A stretch of 64,000 bases of DNA from Nocardioides astragali (GCF_024436375.1 NZ_JAFMZM010000002.1:839952-903951), one strand, 5' to 3'. Numbered from the stretch's first letter, positions 17,567-26,027 are shown. The notes: generated from the letters alone by a model not told the origin. A program made the numbers and translations.

Positions 17567-17718
17567 GTCGTCCACCCTCCTTCTGTGCCCTCGATGGGCA
17601 CTGTCTCGTTGTCGAATCGATCGGCTGCCACCGCGAGGTGGATCACGCCGGCGATCAGGAGGGCTGTCACCGTGACGACGAGTGGGATCAGCAACATCCA
17701 TGGCAAGAACTCGTTCAC
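17563..17718 (-). CDS. Small single-span membrane protein (51 residues) coupled to DUF981
   Basis: GTG 17718 follows GGAGG by five bases. The product has one long hydrophobic segment (WMLLIPLVVTVTALLIAGV, residues 7-25) and a short acidic tail (DRFDNETVPIEGTEGG). The stop overlaps the DUF981 start (GTGA), and the DUF981 ribosome site lies within this gene's last codons, so the two are tightly coupled and may form a complex. It is the first gene after the TetR operator. The family is unknown to me. Confidence 0.75.
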   Translation of the reverse strand: MNEFLPWMLLIPLVVTVTALLIAGVIHLAVAADRFDNETVPIEGTEGGWTT

Positions 17719-17756
17719 AGCGCCCTCCTTCGGTCGTTGGGTTTGCTAGAATAACG

Positions 17757-17771
17757 CTACGCGTAGCGTAG
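17757..17771. promoter_or_regulatory. TetR operator CTACGC-N3-GCGTAG in the divergent promoter region
   Basis: CTACGC (17757-17762), GTA, GCGTAG (17766-17771) form a perfect inverted repeat, flanked by AATAAC and GTTATT. It lies between the starts of the DUF981 operon (minus) and tetR (plus), beside a TAGAAT hexamer (17747-17752). The same 15-base pattern with a different centre occurs at 25772-25786. Auto-regulation by the adjacent TetR protein is inferred from position. Confidence 0.7.
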
Positions 17772-17779
17772 TTATTCCG

Positions 17780-18385
17780 ATGAGAGGTCCCACGTTGAGC
17801 AGCTCTTCTTCTCCCGGGCGTCCCCGTCGTGCCGAGACGGACGCCAGCATTCACGGGGCGGCTCTGCGCCTCCTGCGCGAGGGAGGTTCGCGCGCCGTCA
17901 CCGTCGAGGCCGTGGCGGCGGAGTCCGGCGTCGCCAAGACGACCATCTACCGCCGCTACTCCGATCGGGAGGCCGTGCTGCGTGCAGCGCTGACCGCAGC
18001 CATCGTTCCGCCCCTCGAACCGGTCGGCGAGACACCGCGGGACAGGATCCGGTGGGCGCTGGGCCAGGCGTGGCACCAGATGTCCGACGTGCTCGGACCA
18101 GGGGGCCTGGCTTCGATCCTCAGTGACGACGACCCGCGGTTCAGCGAGCTGTTCCGTGGCGTCCTGAATCCCTACGCCGACGCGCTCGTGGAGCTGATCC
18201 GCGCGGACATCGCCGCTGGGACGCTTCGTGGCGGGCTGGAGCCGGACACTGTCGTGAGCCTGCTGATCGGTGCCTACCTGGGCGAGCTCGTGCGACGCGG
18301 CGTCGTCGCCGACGACTTCATCGACAGGTGCGTGGACCTGATGTGGGCCGCCATGACGGAGCGTCCGACACGCGGTCGACGCTAG
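17780..18385 (+). CDS. TetR/AcrR-family transcriptional regulator
   Basis: The protein has an N-terminal TetR helix-turn-helix: RRAETDASIHGAALRLL, VTVEAVAAESGVAKTTIYRRY and the DREAVLRAAL helix, then a ligand-binding domain with a C-terminal helix (TetR_C type) near FIDRCVDLMWAAM. ATG 17780 gives 201 residues, but it lies only nine bases from the operator palindrome; TTG 17795, with AGAGG seven bases before it, is a credible alternative giving MSSSSSPGRPRRAE. It likely represses the divergent DUF981 operon and possibly the gene at 25824. Confidence 0.9.
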   Translation: MRGPTLSSSSSPGRPRRAETDASIHGAALRLLREGGSRAVTVEAVAAESGVAKTTIYRRYSDREAVLRAALTAAIVPPLEPVGETPRDRIRWALGQAWHQMSDVLGPGGLASILSDDDPRFSELFRGVLNPYADALVELIRADIAAGTLRGGLEPDTVVSLLIGAYLGELVRRGVVADDFIDRCVDLMWAAMTERPTRGRR

Positions 18386-18481
18386 TCAACGGGCGGCCTG
18401 GATCCGTCCGAATCGGGTGCGGCTCGCCATCGCTGACTTCTCTACAGTGTGGCTGTCCGGACGAACCAGGAGGAGGGTTTC

Positions 18482-21364
18482 TTGATCATCCTCGTCGCTG
18501 CGCACTTCGTCGCTGCCATGTTGGCTCCGGCGTTGGTCGCGAGGCTGGGGCGGCGAGCCTTCCTGGTGCTGGCGCTCGTGCCGCTGGTCGGATTTCTGTG
18601 GATGCTGGGACAGACCCGTGGCGTGCACGCCGGGCGGGGCGTGGTCGAAGTCATCGACTGGGTGCCCAGCCTGGACATCGAGCTGGCCTTCCGACTGGGG
18701 GCACTTCAGTGGCTGATGGCGTTGATCGTGACGGGCATCGGCGCGCTCGTGCTGGCGTACTGCGCCTGGTACTTCGCTGACGACGACCCCGGTCTGTCGT
18801 CCTTCTCCGGCAACTTCGTCGCGTTCGCGGGATCGATGCTCGGCCTGGTCGTGTGCGACGACCTGCTCGTCCTCTACGTCTTCTGGGAGCTGACGACCGT
18901 CTTCTCCTACCTCTTGATCGGCAGCGACCCGGCCCAGAGGGCCAGTCGCCAGGCAGCCATGCAAGCGCTCATCGTCACCACACTGGGCGGGCTGGCCATG
19001 CTGGTCGGGATGCTGGTGCTCGGCCAGGAGGCTGGCACGCACCGGATCAGCGCACTGCTCGCCGACGCGCCGACCGGACCAACCACCACGGTCGCGATCG
19101 CCCTCGTCCTCGTCGGTGCGCTCTCCAAGTCAGCCCTCATCCCGTTCCACTTCTGGCTCCCAGGTGCGATGGCGGCGCCAACCCCCGTGAGTGCCTACCT
19201 GCACGCCGCTTCCATGGTGAAGGCCGGCGTCTACCTCGTCGCCCTCCTCGCGCCGGGGTTCGCCGGCACAGCGGGATGGCACGAGATCGTGTTGACGCTC
19301 GGCGTCGGAACCATGCTGCTCGGTGGCTGGCGTGCGCTGCGCCAGTACGACGCGAAGCTGCTGCTCGCCTACGGGACCGTGAGCCAGCTCGGATTCCTCC
19401 TCATCGTCTTCAGCATCGGCACCCGGGCGACGGCTATCGCCGGTCTGGCGCTGCTGCTCGGGCACGCGCTGTTCAAGGCGACTCTCTTCCTCGTCGTCGG
19501 CATCGTCGAGCACCAATCCGGCACCCGTGACATCCGGGCCCTCTCGGGGGTCGGCAGAGAGTCGCCGGTGGTGCTCGTCACCGCCGTCGTCGCCGGGGCG
19601 TCGATGGCTGGCCTCCCGCCGCTGCTCGGCTTCGTCGCCAAGGAGAGCGTCTTCGGATCCCTGCTCGACGTCGCGCGCGAGAGCGACCGGCCGGGCCTCT
19701 CCCCCATCGCCGGCTGGCTGGTGCTGGTCGGGGTGGTCCTCGGCTCGGTGCTGACCGTTGCCTACACCGCACGTCTCCTGTGGGGGACCCTCGCCACGAA
19801 GCCGGGCCTCGAGCCCACGCCGTACACACCCGAACCAGCTGCCTTCCTGCTCGCACCGGTCGTCCTGACGGTGCTCACCGTCGGGCTGGGGTTCGCGGGC
19901 CATGCGTTGAGCGTCGTCCTCGCGCCTCATGCCGGTCAGTTCCCTTCGGGGGCTCACGACGTGGAGCTCGCGCTGTGGCACGGCCTCGAGCTGCCACTCG
20001 CGTTCTCGGCCCTTGCCCTGCTCCTGGGCCTTGGACTGTTCGTGCGCCGCAGGGACGTCGGAGCCTTCCAGGGCGCGGTCTCCTGGTCGTGGACGGCCGA
20101 GGGCGGCTACCGGCTCCTCATGCGGACCGTCGACCGACTGGCCGTGGAGACGACCGGCCTCACGCAGCGTGGATCCGTGGCGGCCTACCTCGTCGTCATC
20201 CTCGTTGTCGTGCTGCTCCTGCCCGGCGCGTCCGTGCTCACCGCGCTCGACGGCCCCGTCGACACCGTGCTCTGGGACACCCCGGCCCAAGCCGCGGTGG
20301 GAGCCGTCATGATCGTGGCCGCACTCTTCACGGCCCGCTCCCGCCGTCGGCTGCGCGCCGTCATGCTCGCCGGCGTGACCGGCTACGGGACGGCGATGAT
20401 GTTCGCCCTCCACGGCGCACCAGACCTGGCCCTGACCCAGGTCCTGGTGGAGACGACCAGCCTCGTCGTCTTCGTGCTCGTGCTGCGCCGCCTCCCGGCG
20501 TACTTCACCGACCGGCCGCTGTCGCCCCGGCGCTACTTGCGGATGGCGCTGGGCTTGGCCGTCGGGTCCGTGATCGGCCTGGTCATGCTCGTCACGACGG
20601 GGGCTCGCACCGCGGACCCTGTCTCGGCGACCTATCCGGAGGAGGCCGTGGAGTTCGGGGGCGGCCACAACATCGTCAACGTGATCCTGGTCGACATCAG
20701 GGCCTGGGACACCTTCGGCGAGATCTCGGTGCTCGTCGCAGCGGCGACCGGGGTGGCGAGCCTGCTGTTCCTGGACACTCGTATCGCCGGGATCAGGCGT
20801 GTGTACGACATCCCCTTCCCGGCGTCGGTCTCGAAGGTCTCGACGCAAGCGGGACGACGCGTGTGGCTGCCCGGCCCGAGAACGCTGCCACCGGACCGTC
20901 GATCGATCATCTTCGAGGTGGTGGCCAGGCTGCTGTTCCCCGCCCTCATCGTATTCGCCTTCTACCTGCTCCTCGCCGGGCACAACAACCCCGGCGGCGG
21001 GTTCGCGGCCGGGATGGTCACCGGACTGGCGCTCATGGTCCGCTACCTCGCCGGTGGCCGCTACGAGCTCGACGAGGCCGCGCCCATCGACGCCGGAGTC
21101 CTCATGGGCACCGGACTGTTCGTCGCGGCCGTGTCTGCCCTGGCTCCCCTTGTCTTCGGTGGGGCCGTGCTCCAGAGCGCACAGGTCGACCTGGTGCTCC
21201 CCCTGGTGGGCAAACTGCACCTGGTCACCTCGACCCTCTTCGACATCGGCGTCTACCTCGTAGTGGTCGGCCTGGTCCTGGACATGCTGCGCACCCTCGG
21301 CTCCCGGATCGATCGGCAGATCCTCCGCGAGCAGCGGGATGCAGAGCAGGCGGCCGCGCCGTGA
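18482..21364 (+). CDS. mrpA: Na+/H+ antiporter subunit A with fused MrpB-type C-terminus
   Basis: This 960-residue polytopic protein is the largest subunit of the Mrp cation/proton antiporter. The NuoL-like core carries the conserved glutamate in YVFWELTTVFSYLL near residue 143, and SKSALIPFHFWLPGAM near 218 with the conserved lysines. The C-terminal about 140 residues (ARLLFPALIVFAFYLLLAG, HNNPGGGFAAG, LHLVTSTLFDIGVYLVV) match MrpB, so A and B are fused as in other actinobacteria. TTG 18482 is chosen because AGGAGG stands seven bases upstream; a GTG at 18449 lacks one. The stop overlaps mrpC (GTGA). Confidence 0.93.
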   Translation: MIILVAAHFVAAMLAPALVARLGRRAFLVLALVPLVGFLWMLGQTRGVHAGRGVVEVIDWVPSLDIELAFRLGALQWLMALIVTGIGALVLAYCAWYFADDDPGLSSFSGNFVAFAGSMLGLVVCDDLLVLYVFWELTTVFSYLLIGSDPAQRASRQAAMQALIVTTLGGLAMLVGMLVLGQEAGTHRISALLADAPTGPTTTVAIALVLVGALSKSALIPFHFWLPGAMAAPTPVSAYLHAASMVKAGVYLVALLAPGFAGTAGWHEIVLTLGVGTMLLGGWRALRQYDAKLLLAYGTVSQLGFLLIVFSIGTRATAIAGLALLLGHALFKATLFLVVGIVEHQSGTRDIRALSGVGRESPVVLVTAVVAGASMAGLPPLLGFVAKESVFGSLLDVARESDRPGLSPIAGWLVLVGVVLGSVLTVAYTARLLWGTLATKPGLEPTPYTPEPAAFLLAPVVLTVLTVGLGFAGHALSVVLAPHAGQFPSGAHDVELALWHGLELPLAFSALALLLGLGLFVRRRDVGAFQGAVSWSWTAEGGYRLLMRTVDRLAVETTGLTQRGSVAAYLVVILVVVLLLPGASVLTALDGPVDTVLWDTPAQAAVGAVMIVAALFTARSRRRLRAVMLAGVTGYGTAMMFALHGAPDLALTQVLVETTSLVVFVLVLRRLPAYFTDRPLSPRRYLRMALGLAVGSVIGLVMLVTTGARTADPVSATYPEEAVEFGGGHNIVNVILVDIRAWDTFGEISVLVAAATGVASLLFLDTRIAGIRRVYDIPFPASVSKVSTQAGRRVWLPGPRTLPPDRRSIIFEVVARLLFPALIVFAFYLLLAGHNNPGGGFAAGMVTGLALMVRYLAGGRYELDEAAPIDAGVLMGTGLFVAAVSALAPLVFGGAVLQSAQVDLVLPLVGKLHLVTSTLFDIGVYLVVVGLVLDMLRTLGSRIDRQILREQRDAEQAAAP

Positions 21365-21795
21365 GCACGAACCTCACCCTCATCGTCACTGCCTCGGCGC
21401 TCATCGGCTGCGGGGTGTACCTCGTCCTCGAGCGCAGCCTGACCCGAGTCCTGGTGGGTCTGCTGGTCATGGGCAACGGCATCAACCTCCTGTTCCTCAT
21501 CGCCGGCGGCCGTGCCGGCGACGCGCCGCTCAAAGGCAGCACCGCCCCGTCCGCCATGTCCGACCCCCTTCCGCAGGCGCTCGTCCTCACCGCCATCGTC
21601 ATCGCCCTCGGCACCACGGCGTTCCTGCTGGCCATGGCCCACCGCAGCTGGCAGCTCAACTCCAACGACGACGTGCAGGACGACGTGGAGGACGCATCGA
21701 TCCGCCGCCTGGCGGCGGCCGACGAGGCCTCCGACAGCCACGACCTCGCCACCGGCGGCCAGGACGACGACGTCCGCACCGAGGAAGGAGCGTGA
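21361..21795 (+). CDS. mrpC: Na+/H+ antiporter subunit C (NuoK-like)
   Basis: The 144-residue protein has three membrane segments: LTLIVTASALIGCGVYLVL, VLVGLLVMGNGINLLFLI and ALVLTAIVIALGTTAFLLAM (parts quoted). The GNGINL and DPLPQALVLTAIVI motifs are those of MrpC/NuoK. It also has a C-terminal 45-residue acidic tail (NSNDDVQDDVEDAS and onward), which is soluble and lies on the cytoplasmic side. It is linked by four-base overlaps to mrpA and mrpD. Product is part of the seven-subunit Na+/H+ exchanger in the plasma membrane. Confidence 0.92.
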   Translation: MSTNLTLIVTASALIGCGVYLVLERSLTRVLVGLLVMGNGINLLFLIAGGRAGDAPLKGSTAPSAMSDPLPQALVLTAIVIALGTTAFLLAMAHRSWQLNSNDDVQDDVEDASIRRLAAADEASDSHDLATGGQDDDVRTEEGA

Positions 21796-23498
21796 GCAAC
21801 GCGATGACGCTCCTCGTCCCGTTGCCGGTGATCCTGCCCCTCCTGGGAGCCGGCGCAGCCCTCATGCTCTCCGGGCGACCGCGGGCACAGCGGACGGTCA
21901 GCTTGTCCGTGCTCACGGCCGTCGTCGCGATCGCCGCAGTGCTGCTGGTCCGCGCCGACCAGCACGGCCCCCAAGTCGCCTGGCTGGGCGCCTGGACCCC
22001 GCCGCTGGGCATCAGCCTGGTGGCGGATCGGCTCTCCGCCCTGATGCTGCTGGTGTCGGCCGTGGTCACGCTTCTCGTGTTCGCCTACTCGGTCGGCCAG
22101 GGCATGACGGGCGACGCACGCGAGGCCCCGGTCTCGATCTACCACCCCACGTTCCTCGTGCTGGTTGCGGGCGTCTCCAACGCGTTCCTCGCCGGCGACC
22201 TGTTCAACCTCTTCGTCAGCTTCGAGATGCTGCTGTTCGCCAGTTACGTCCTCCTCACCCTGGGTGGCACCGCGACCCGGATCCGCGCCGGCACGATCTA
22301 CGTCGTCGTGAACATGCTGTCGTCATCGCTGTTCCTGATCTCCATCGCGGCGGTCTACGCCGCCACGGGGAGCCTCAACCTCGCGCAGCTCGCCCAGCGC
22401 ATCGAGGAGCTCCCGGACGCCGTGAGCCTGACCCTGCAGCTCCTCCTGCTCGTGACGTTCTCGGTCAAGGCCGCTGTGTTCCCGCTCTCGCTGTGGCTCC
22501 CGGACAGCTATCCGACGGCACCGGCACCAGTGACGGCGGTGTTCGCGGGCTTGCTGACGAAGGTCGGGGTCTACGCCATCTTGCGGATGCAGACACTGTT
22601 GTTCCCCGACAGCCCGCTGACCGACCTGCTGCTGTGGGCGGCCTTGGTGACGATGGTGATCGGGATCCTTGGTGCGGTTGCACAGTCCGACATCAAGCGG
22701 ATGCTGTCGTTCACCCTCGTCAGTCACATCGGCTACATGATCTTCGGCATCGGCCTCGCCACCGAGGCCGGGATCTCTGGTGCCGTCTTCTACGTTGCCC
22801 ACCACATCACCATCCAGACGGCACTGTTCCTGGTCGTGGGCCTCATCGAGCGCCGCGCCGGGAGCACGGCACTGCTCCGGCTCGGCGGGCTGGCGCGGCT
22901 CGCGCCCGTTCTCGGCATCTTGTTCTTCGTGCCGGCGATGAACCTCGCAGGGATTCCGCCCATGTCCGGGTTCTTGGGCAAGGTGGGCCTGCTGCAGGCG
23001 GGCCTCGAGGCCGGCACCCCCCTGGCCGTCGCGCTGGTCGCCGGCGGGGTGGTGACCAGCCTGCTCACCCTCTACGCCGTGGCGAAGACATGGACGATCG
23101 CCTTCTGGCGCACTCCGGAGCAGGCCCACGAGACCGCTCAGGCACTGCCCAACCCCGGCGAGGAGGCCGACACCCAGCACCCTTCGGTCACGATGGTGCG
23201 CCACCGTGGGCACGTGCACGTCGGCGGGACGGCGTACGCCCCCTTCGACCTCGAAGCCGCCCGGCGCGTGCGTGACGACGACGAACCCGACCGAGACCTC
23301 TACCAGCTGCTGCGTGACGACCAGCTTCCTGACCGGCTGCCCCCCTCGATGGTGCTGCCCACGGCCGCTCTGGTCGCGTTCAGCCTCGCGTTCACCCTGG
23401 TCGCCGGACCGCTGTTCGGCTACACCGACCGCACCGCCAAGGACCTCTTGCAGCGATCGCCCTACGTCGACGCAGTTCTCGGCGGAGGCAGTCGATGA
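21792..23498 (+). CDS. mrpD: Na+/H+ antiporter subunit D
   Basis: This 568-residue antiporter subunit of the NuoN/NuoM type has the conserved glutamate in LFVSFEMLLFASY (about residue 145) and the lysine in VTFSVKAAVFPLSLWLPD, both part of the proton path. It also carries AQSDIKRMLSFTLVSHIGY. Unusually, about 75 hydrophilic residues (roughly 440-515, with HRGHVHVGGTAYAPF and DDDEPDRDLYQLLRDD) are inserted before the last membrane helix. GTG 21792 overlaps the mrpC stop; an ATG at 21804 is an alternative. Confidence 0.92.
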   Translation: MSNAMTLLVPLPVILPLLGAGAALMLSGRPRAQRTVSLSVLTAVVAIAAVLLVRADQHGPQVAWLGAWTPPLGISLVADRLSALMLLVSAVVTLLVFAYSVGQGMTGDAREAPVSIYHPTFLVLVAGVSNAFLAGDLFNLFVSFEMLLFASYVLLTLGGTATRIRAGTIYVVVNMLSSSLFLISIAAVYAATGSLNLAQLAQRIEELPDAVSLTLQLLLLVTFSVKAAVFPLSLWLPDSYPTAPAPVTAVFAGLLTKVGVYAILRMQTLLFPDSPLTDLLLWAALVTMVIGILGAVAQSDIKRMLSFTLVSHIGYMIFGIGLATEAGISGAVFYVAHHITIQTALFLVVGLIERRAGSTALLRLGGLARLAPVLGILFFVPAMNLAGIPPMSGFLGKVGLLQAGLEAGTPLAVALVAGGVVTSLLTLYAVAKTWTIAFWRTPEQAHETAQALPNPGEEADTQHPSVTMVRHRGHVHVGGTAYAPFDLEAARRVRDDDEPDRDLYQLLRDDQLPDRLPPSMVLPTAALVAFSLAFTLVAGPLFGYTDRTAKDLLQRSPYVDAVLGGGSR

Positions 23499-24085
23499 GC
23501 CCGCAGCTGAAGACCCGTCGCGACGGCCGGAACCGTCCGGCGCGCTACCGAGCGCTCCAGCTCCCCATGCTGGTCTGGCTCACCGTGATATGGGTGGTGC
23601 TGTGGGGAGACGTCTCCCCCATGACGGTCGCCGGCGGGTTGGCGGTCGCCTGCATCGCCTGTCTCGTGTTCCCGCTCCCCCCGCTGCGGCTCGACGTCCG
23701 CGTCCGCCCGCTGCCCCTTGTCTGGCTGGTCGCGCGGTTCGTCGCTGACGTCGTCGTGTCCAGCGTCCAGGTCTCGCGGGTGGTGCTCCGGCGGGGGCGT
23801 CCGCCGCGCAACGCCGTGGTGGAGGTGAGCCTGCGCACCCCGTCCGACTTCGTGCTGACCGTGGTCGCTGAGATGACCTGCCTCATTCCTGGCAGCCTCG
23901 TCGTGGAGGCCAGGCGTTCCACCCACACTCTCTTCCTGCACGTGCTCGACGTCGGGGACGCAGCAGGCGTGGAGCACTTCCGCCAGAGCGTGCTCGACCA
24001 GGAGGCCCGAGTGGTGAAGGCATTCGGCCACCACGTGGACCACCTCGACGAGACCTCGCCCTCGACCTCAGGAGATCAGCCATGA
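23495..24085 (+). CDS. mrpE: Na+/H+ antiporter subunit E
   Basis: The 196-residue protein has two to three N-terminal membrane segments (MLVWLTVIWVVLWGDVSPMTVAGG in part) and the MrpE signature LRTPSDFVLTVVAEMTCLIPGSLVVE, of which EMTCLIPGSL is the core. The C-terminal cytoplasmic domain (HTLFLHVLDV) is also typical. It is coupled to mrpD and mrpF by four-base overlaps. Confidence 0.92.
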   Translation: MSPQLKTRRDGRNRPARYRALQLPMLVWLTVIWVVLWGDVSPMTVAGGLAVACIACLVFPLPPLRLDVRVRPLPLVWLVARFVADVVVSSVQVSRVVLRRGRPPRNAVVEVSLRTPSDFVLTVVAEMTCLIPGSLVVEARRSTHTLFLHVLDVGDAAGVEHFRQSVLDQEARVVKAFGHHVDHLDETSPSTSGDQP

Positions 24086-24360
24086 CCGTCGTACTCCTCG
24101 TGTGCGCGGCGATCCTGCTCGCCGCCGCCGTCTGCACCGTCGCTCGGATGACCATGGGTCCCACGTTGCTGGACCGCGCTGTCGCGCTCGACATGTTCGT
24201 GGCCATCGGCATCTGCGCCCTGGGGCTCGAGGCCGCACTGAACCGGCACACCCACACCCTCCCGATCCTGTTGGTGCTCACCCTCCTCGGGTTCGTCGGA
24301 TCGGTCAGCGTCGCGCGCTTCACCCGGGGCAGCGACGACATCGACGCGGAGCGATCGTGA
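24082..24360 (+). CDS. mrpF: Na+/H+ antiporter subunit F
   Basis: The 92-residue protein has three membrane segments and the MrpF motif MGPTLLDRAVALDMF near residue 30. It ends in a short acidic tail (DDIDAERS). Start ATG overlaps the mrpE stop and its own stop overlaps mrpG, so the six genes are one transcript with coupled translation. MrpF is a small structural subunit of the Mrp complex. Confidence 0.92.
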   Translation: MTVVLLVCAAILLAAAVCTVARMTMGPTLLDRAVALDMFVAIGICALGLEAALNRHTHTLPILLVLTLLGFVGSVSVARFTRGSDDIDAERS

Positions 24361-24725
24361 GCTGGGCACAGGCCGCGGACGCGGTCGCAGCGACCTGCTT
24401 CCTGGTGGGCGCGCTGCTGGCACTGATCGCCGCGATCGGCATTCTTCGGCTCCCCGACCTGCTCAGTCGGATGCACGCAGCCACCAAGCCTCAGGTGCTC
24501 GGCCTCTGGCTCGTCCTCATCGGTCTCGGCTTCCGCCTCCGGGAGCCCGAGACGGTCGGGATCCTGGTGCTCGTCGGATTCTTCCAGCTGCTCACCACCC
24601 CCGTGGCGAACCACATGGTCGGGCGGGCATCGATCCGTGCAGGTCAGGTGCGTGAGGAGCTCCTGGTCGTCAACGAGCTCGACGGCGTGATCCCGGGTCC
24701 CGGAGAGCCGCGCGGAGCACCATGA
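24357..24725 (+). CDS. mrpG: Na+/H+ antiporter subunit G
   Basis: This 122-residue protein has three membrane segments. LLALIAAIGILRLPDLLSRMHAATKPQ is represented by the conserved core LRLPDLLSRMHAATK near residue 39, which identifies MrpG. VGILVLVGFFQLLTTPVANHM follows. A hydrophilic C-terminus of about 30 residues (REELLVVNELDGVIPG) extends it. GTG 24357 overlaps mrpF (GTGA). It completes the Mrp operon. Confidence 0.92.
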   Translation: MSWAQAADAVAATCFLVGALLALIAAIGILRLPDLLSRMHAATKPQVLGLWLVLIGLGFRLREPETVGILVLVGFFQLLTTPVANHMVGRASIRAGQVREELLVVNELDGVIPGPGEPRGAP

Positions 24726-24789
24726 GCCTCGGGGCGGCAGCCTCGGCTGCGGTAGCGTCAGACACAGGTGAGCAACGTTCGGAGGCCAC

Positions 24790-25692
24790 GTGAGCTACGA
24801 CGAAGTGGGCGCCTGGTCGGGACGATCTCATCCTCGAGGCGCCGTGGTGGTCGGCTACAACGGCAAGGAGCACGCCCGCACCGCGTTGGTGTGGGGTGCT
24901 GAGGAAGCAGCTCGCTGCGATGCACCGCTGCTCGTGCTGTACGCCGCCAACTACCCCGGGATGACCGTCGAACCAGGCCCTGGGCTGTTCCATCGAGATC
25001 CGTTGGCGCTCGAAGCGGCCGAGGAGGTCACCGCCCGTGGAGTGGCAGAAGCTCTCGAGGTGCACCCCGGCCTCTGGATCTCGGGTGCCACCGAGGTGAC
25101 GAGCCCGGCGCAGGCGCTCACCGAAGCAAGCGAGCTCGCCGAGCTCCTCGTGCTAGGCAGCCGCGGTTACGGTCGCGTCGCCGGTGCATTGCTCGGCTCG
25201 GTCGCCTTCGCCGTCGCCGCCCGGGCGACCTGCCCGGTGGTGGTCGTCAACGACGAGGCGCGTGACCGTCAGCCCGGCCCACGGCACCCGGTCGTCGTCG
25301 GCACCGACGGATCCGACGAGGGTTCTGCTGCCGTCCAGTTCGCTGCCGAGCGTGCCGCTGGTGGCTCAGCATCATTGGAGGTGGTCACGTGCACAGGCGG
25401 TCACCAGGTCAAGGATGTGGACGAAGAGGAACTTCGAGCCTCGGCGCACCGGATGGCCGTCGCGGCTGCGGCGCAGGCGCGTGCATCGCATCCTCGCTTG
25501 GCCGTCGCGGTACGAGTCGAGGACTGCCCCGCCGAGCAGACCCTGGTCGCGGCCTCTAGCGACGCAGGGATGGTGGTCGTGGGAACGCGTGGTCGTGGTG
25601 CGTTCGAGGGGCTGCTGCTTGGGTCGGTCAGCCATGCCGTGATCCACGGAGCTTCGTCCGCAGTCGCCGTCGTGACCAGCGACCCCGCCTGA
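24790..25692 (+). CDS. Tandem universal stress protein
   Basis: This 300-residue protein has two UspA domains, with ATP-binding signatures GSRGYGRVAGALLGS in the first and GTRGRGAFEGLLLGS in the second. VVVGYNGKEHART opens the first domain; the usual D is replaced by N (YNG rather than YDG), while the second has VVVGTDGSDEGS. It starts at GTG 24790 with GGAGG six bases upstream, 64 bases after mrpG, so it may be read with the Mrp operon. A stress-related role tied to ion homeostasis is plausible but inferred. Confidence 0.92.
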   Translation: MSYDEVGAWSGRSHPRGAVVVGYNGKEHARTALVWGAEEAARCDAPLLVLYAANYPGMTVEPGPGLFHRDPLALEAAEEVTARGVAEALEVHPGLWISGATEVTSPAQALTEASELAELLVLGSRGYGRVAGALLGSVAFAVAARATCPVVVVNDEARDRQPGPRHPVVVGTDGSDEGSAAVQFAAERAAGGSASLEVVTCTGGHQVKDVDEEELRASAHRMAVAAAAQARASHPRLAVAVRVEDCPAEQTLVAASSDAGMVVVGTRGRGAFEGLLLGSVSHAVIHGASSAVAVVTSDPA

Positions 25693-25771
25693 GACTTCAC
25701 CGCCTCCAAGCACGACGGCGCTGCACTTCGTGCTCGCCTACCGCAGAGGAATAGTTCCTTGCCCGCTTACG

Positions 25772-25786
25772 CTACGCTGTGCGTAG
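25772..25786. promoter_or_regulatory. Second CTACGC-N3-GCGTAG operator
   Basis: CTACGC (25772-25777), TGT, GCGTAG (25781-25786) repeat the inverted repeat found between DUF981 and tetR, here extended by CG on each side (CGCTACGC/GCGTAGCG). It lies 38 bases before the start of the small membrane-protein gene at 25824. The shared pattern suggests the same TetR regulator acts at both sites, 8 kb apart. Confidence 0.7.
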
Positions 25787-25823
25787 CGCAAAGGGTTTGC
25801 GCATGCCCCCTGAAGGAGCCTTC

Positions 25824-26009
25824 ATGACATCAACACTCGCAGTGTTCATCGTGGCCGCGATCGTTCTCAGCACGATCAACTACGGAGGGATGATGTGGCT
25901 GTACGCACTCGAACAGCGACGAATCGATCCCCCGCGCCACCCCTCGACTGTTCCGTTCCCGGCCTCACCGGACCCTCGGGTCCACGACCACGAGCGCGCC
26001 GCGGCCTGA
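25824..26009 (+). CDS. Small single-span membrane protein (61 residues) under the TetR-type operator
   Basis: ATG 25824 has AAGGAG seven bases upstream. One N-terminal membrane segment (LAVFIVAAIVLSTIN, residues 5-19, continuing to about 28) is followed by a basic turn (LEQRRIDPPRHP) and a proline-rich soluble tail (VPFPASPDPRV). The overall plan resembles the 51-residue gene at the other operator, although the sequences are not obviously related. An in-frame ATG at 25803 has no ribosome site. Function unknown. Confidence 0.72.
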   Translation: MTSTLAVFIVAAIVLSTINYGGMMWLYALEQRRIDPPRHPSTVPFPASPDPRVHDHERAAA

Positions 26010-26027
26010 GGCAATCTGGCCGCGCCC

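Noticed and set aside
19130..21220. Long minus-strand open frame opposite mrpA
   Set aside because: It is charged, low-complexity sequence typical of antisense frames in high-GC DNA; mrpA has full family motifs.
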